From Clostridia bacterium (lineage in GTDB: Bacteria; Bacillota; Clostridia; Christensenellales; Aristaeellaceae): a DNA stretch of 5,356 nt. The notes under the pieces are model-generated. The model saw nothing but the letters and a program-made list of their open reading frames with translations. It had not been told where the DNA came from and made no database searches. The DNA lies in contig JAKSQG010000111.1 of assembly GCA_024404275.1 (NCBI GenBank), positions 1 through 5,356 of the forward strand, given 5' to 3'. The translations under genes and the position numbers were made by a program. Shown piece after piece: positions 5,323 to 5,356 of this stretch; the first letter of the stretch is position 1, and every line of letters starts with the position of its first letter.

Positions 5323-5356
5323 ATGAAAACAGTGACCGCCGTCACCCTGAACCCCT
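5323..5356 (+). CDS. PfkB-family sugar kinase, N-terminal fragment (1-phosphofructokinase/tagatose-6-phosphate kinase type), cut by the window edge
   Basis: Only eleven codons are present: MKTVTAVTLNP. The TVTLNP-like opening is the characteristic N terminus of the PfkB subgroup that phosphorylates phosphosugars (1-phosphofructokinase FruK, tagatose-6-phosphate kinase LacC); ribokinases and fructokinases begin differently. The start has a modest AAAGG site about 10 nt upstream and lies 28 nt after the repressor stop with no terminator between, so the two genes are probably co-transcribed. DeoR-type regulator followed by a FruK-type kinase is a familiar pairing in fructose operons of Gram-positive bacteria. 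The identification rests on a short motif plus context. Confidence 0.7.
   Translation, partial: MKTVTAVTLNP

Noticed and set aside
1..5356. CRISPR arrays, tRNA or rRNA genes, insertion sequences or attachment sites.
   Set aside because: No spaced long repeats, terminal inverted repeats, transposase-like reading frames or cloverleaf-forming segments were seen on either strand by eye.

Overview
The window is one divergent locus from what looks like a low-to-mid GC Gram-positive anaerobe of the Clostridia. The genes have strong AGGAGG-type ribosome sites, G/C-rich third codon positions and a much AT-richer control region. The binding protein carries the MKKL...LLALVMMLGL...ASA|EE type of signal peptide that I associate with gut and rumen Clostridia such as the Christensenellales. 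That placement is an inference from style, not from a marker gene.

Layout. The left 4.2 kb, all on the minus strand, is a complete carbohydrate ABC importer of the CUT1 (MalFGK/UgpBAEC) class. In transcription order it encodes the extracellular binding protein (4197-2884), the ATPase (2793-1759), a MalF/UgpA-type permease (1749-859) and a MalG/UgpE-type permease (839-12). The last three are packed with gaps of only 9 and 19 nt. A 13-bp hairpin with a GCAA tetraloop separates the binding-protein gene from the ATPase gene. On the plus strand, 4539-5294 encodes a DeoR-family repressor. It is followed after 28 nt by the first 11 codons of a PfkB-family sugar kinase (VTLNP motif), which runs off the right edge.

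Control region. The 341 bp between the two divergent starts (4198-4538) hold a convincing sigma-A promoter for each direction. They also hold a cre-like CcpA site over the transporter -35 box, an imperfect palindrome just downstream of the predicted transporter start, a 9-bp hairpin before the binding-protein ribosome site, and an array of about six helically phased 10-11 bp units (best copies TTCCGTCA). The array lies between the two promoters and is the best candidate for the DeoR operator.

How it may work together (inference). A sugar or sugar derivative would be captured by the binding protein and imported by the two permeases and the dedicated ATPase. It would then be phosphorylated at some stage, with the PfkB-type kinase acting on a phosphosugar, and the DeoR protein would sense a phosphorylated intermediate and control both arms. 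The substrate cannot be read from the sequence. The importer is UgpB-like in the C-terminal part of its binding protein, but the PfkB partner points toward a ketose or hexitol route rather than glycerol-3-phosphate. The gene set is a recognised type and I see no clearly new biological system. The most rewarding parts are the control region and the unusual sensor residues of the repressor.
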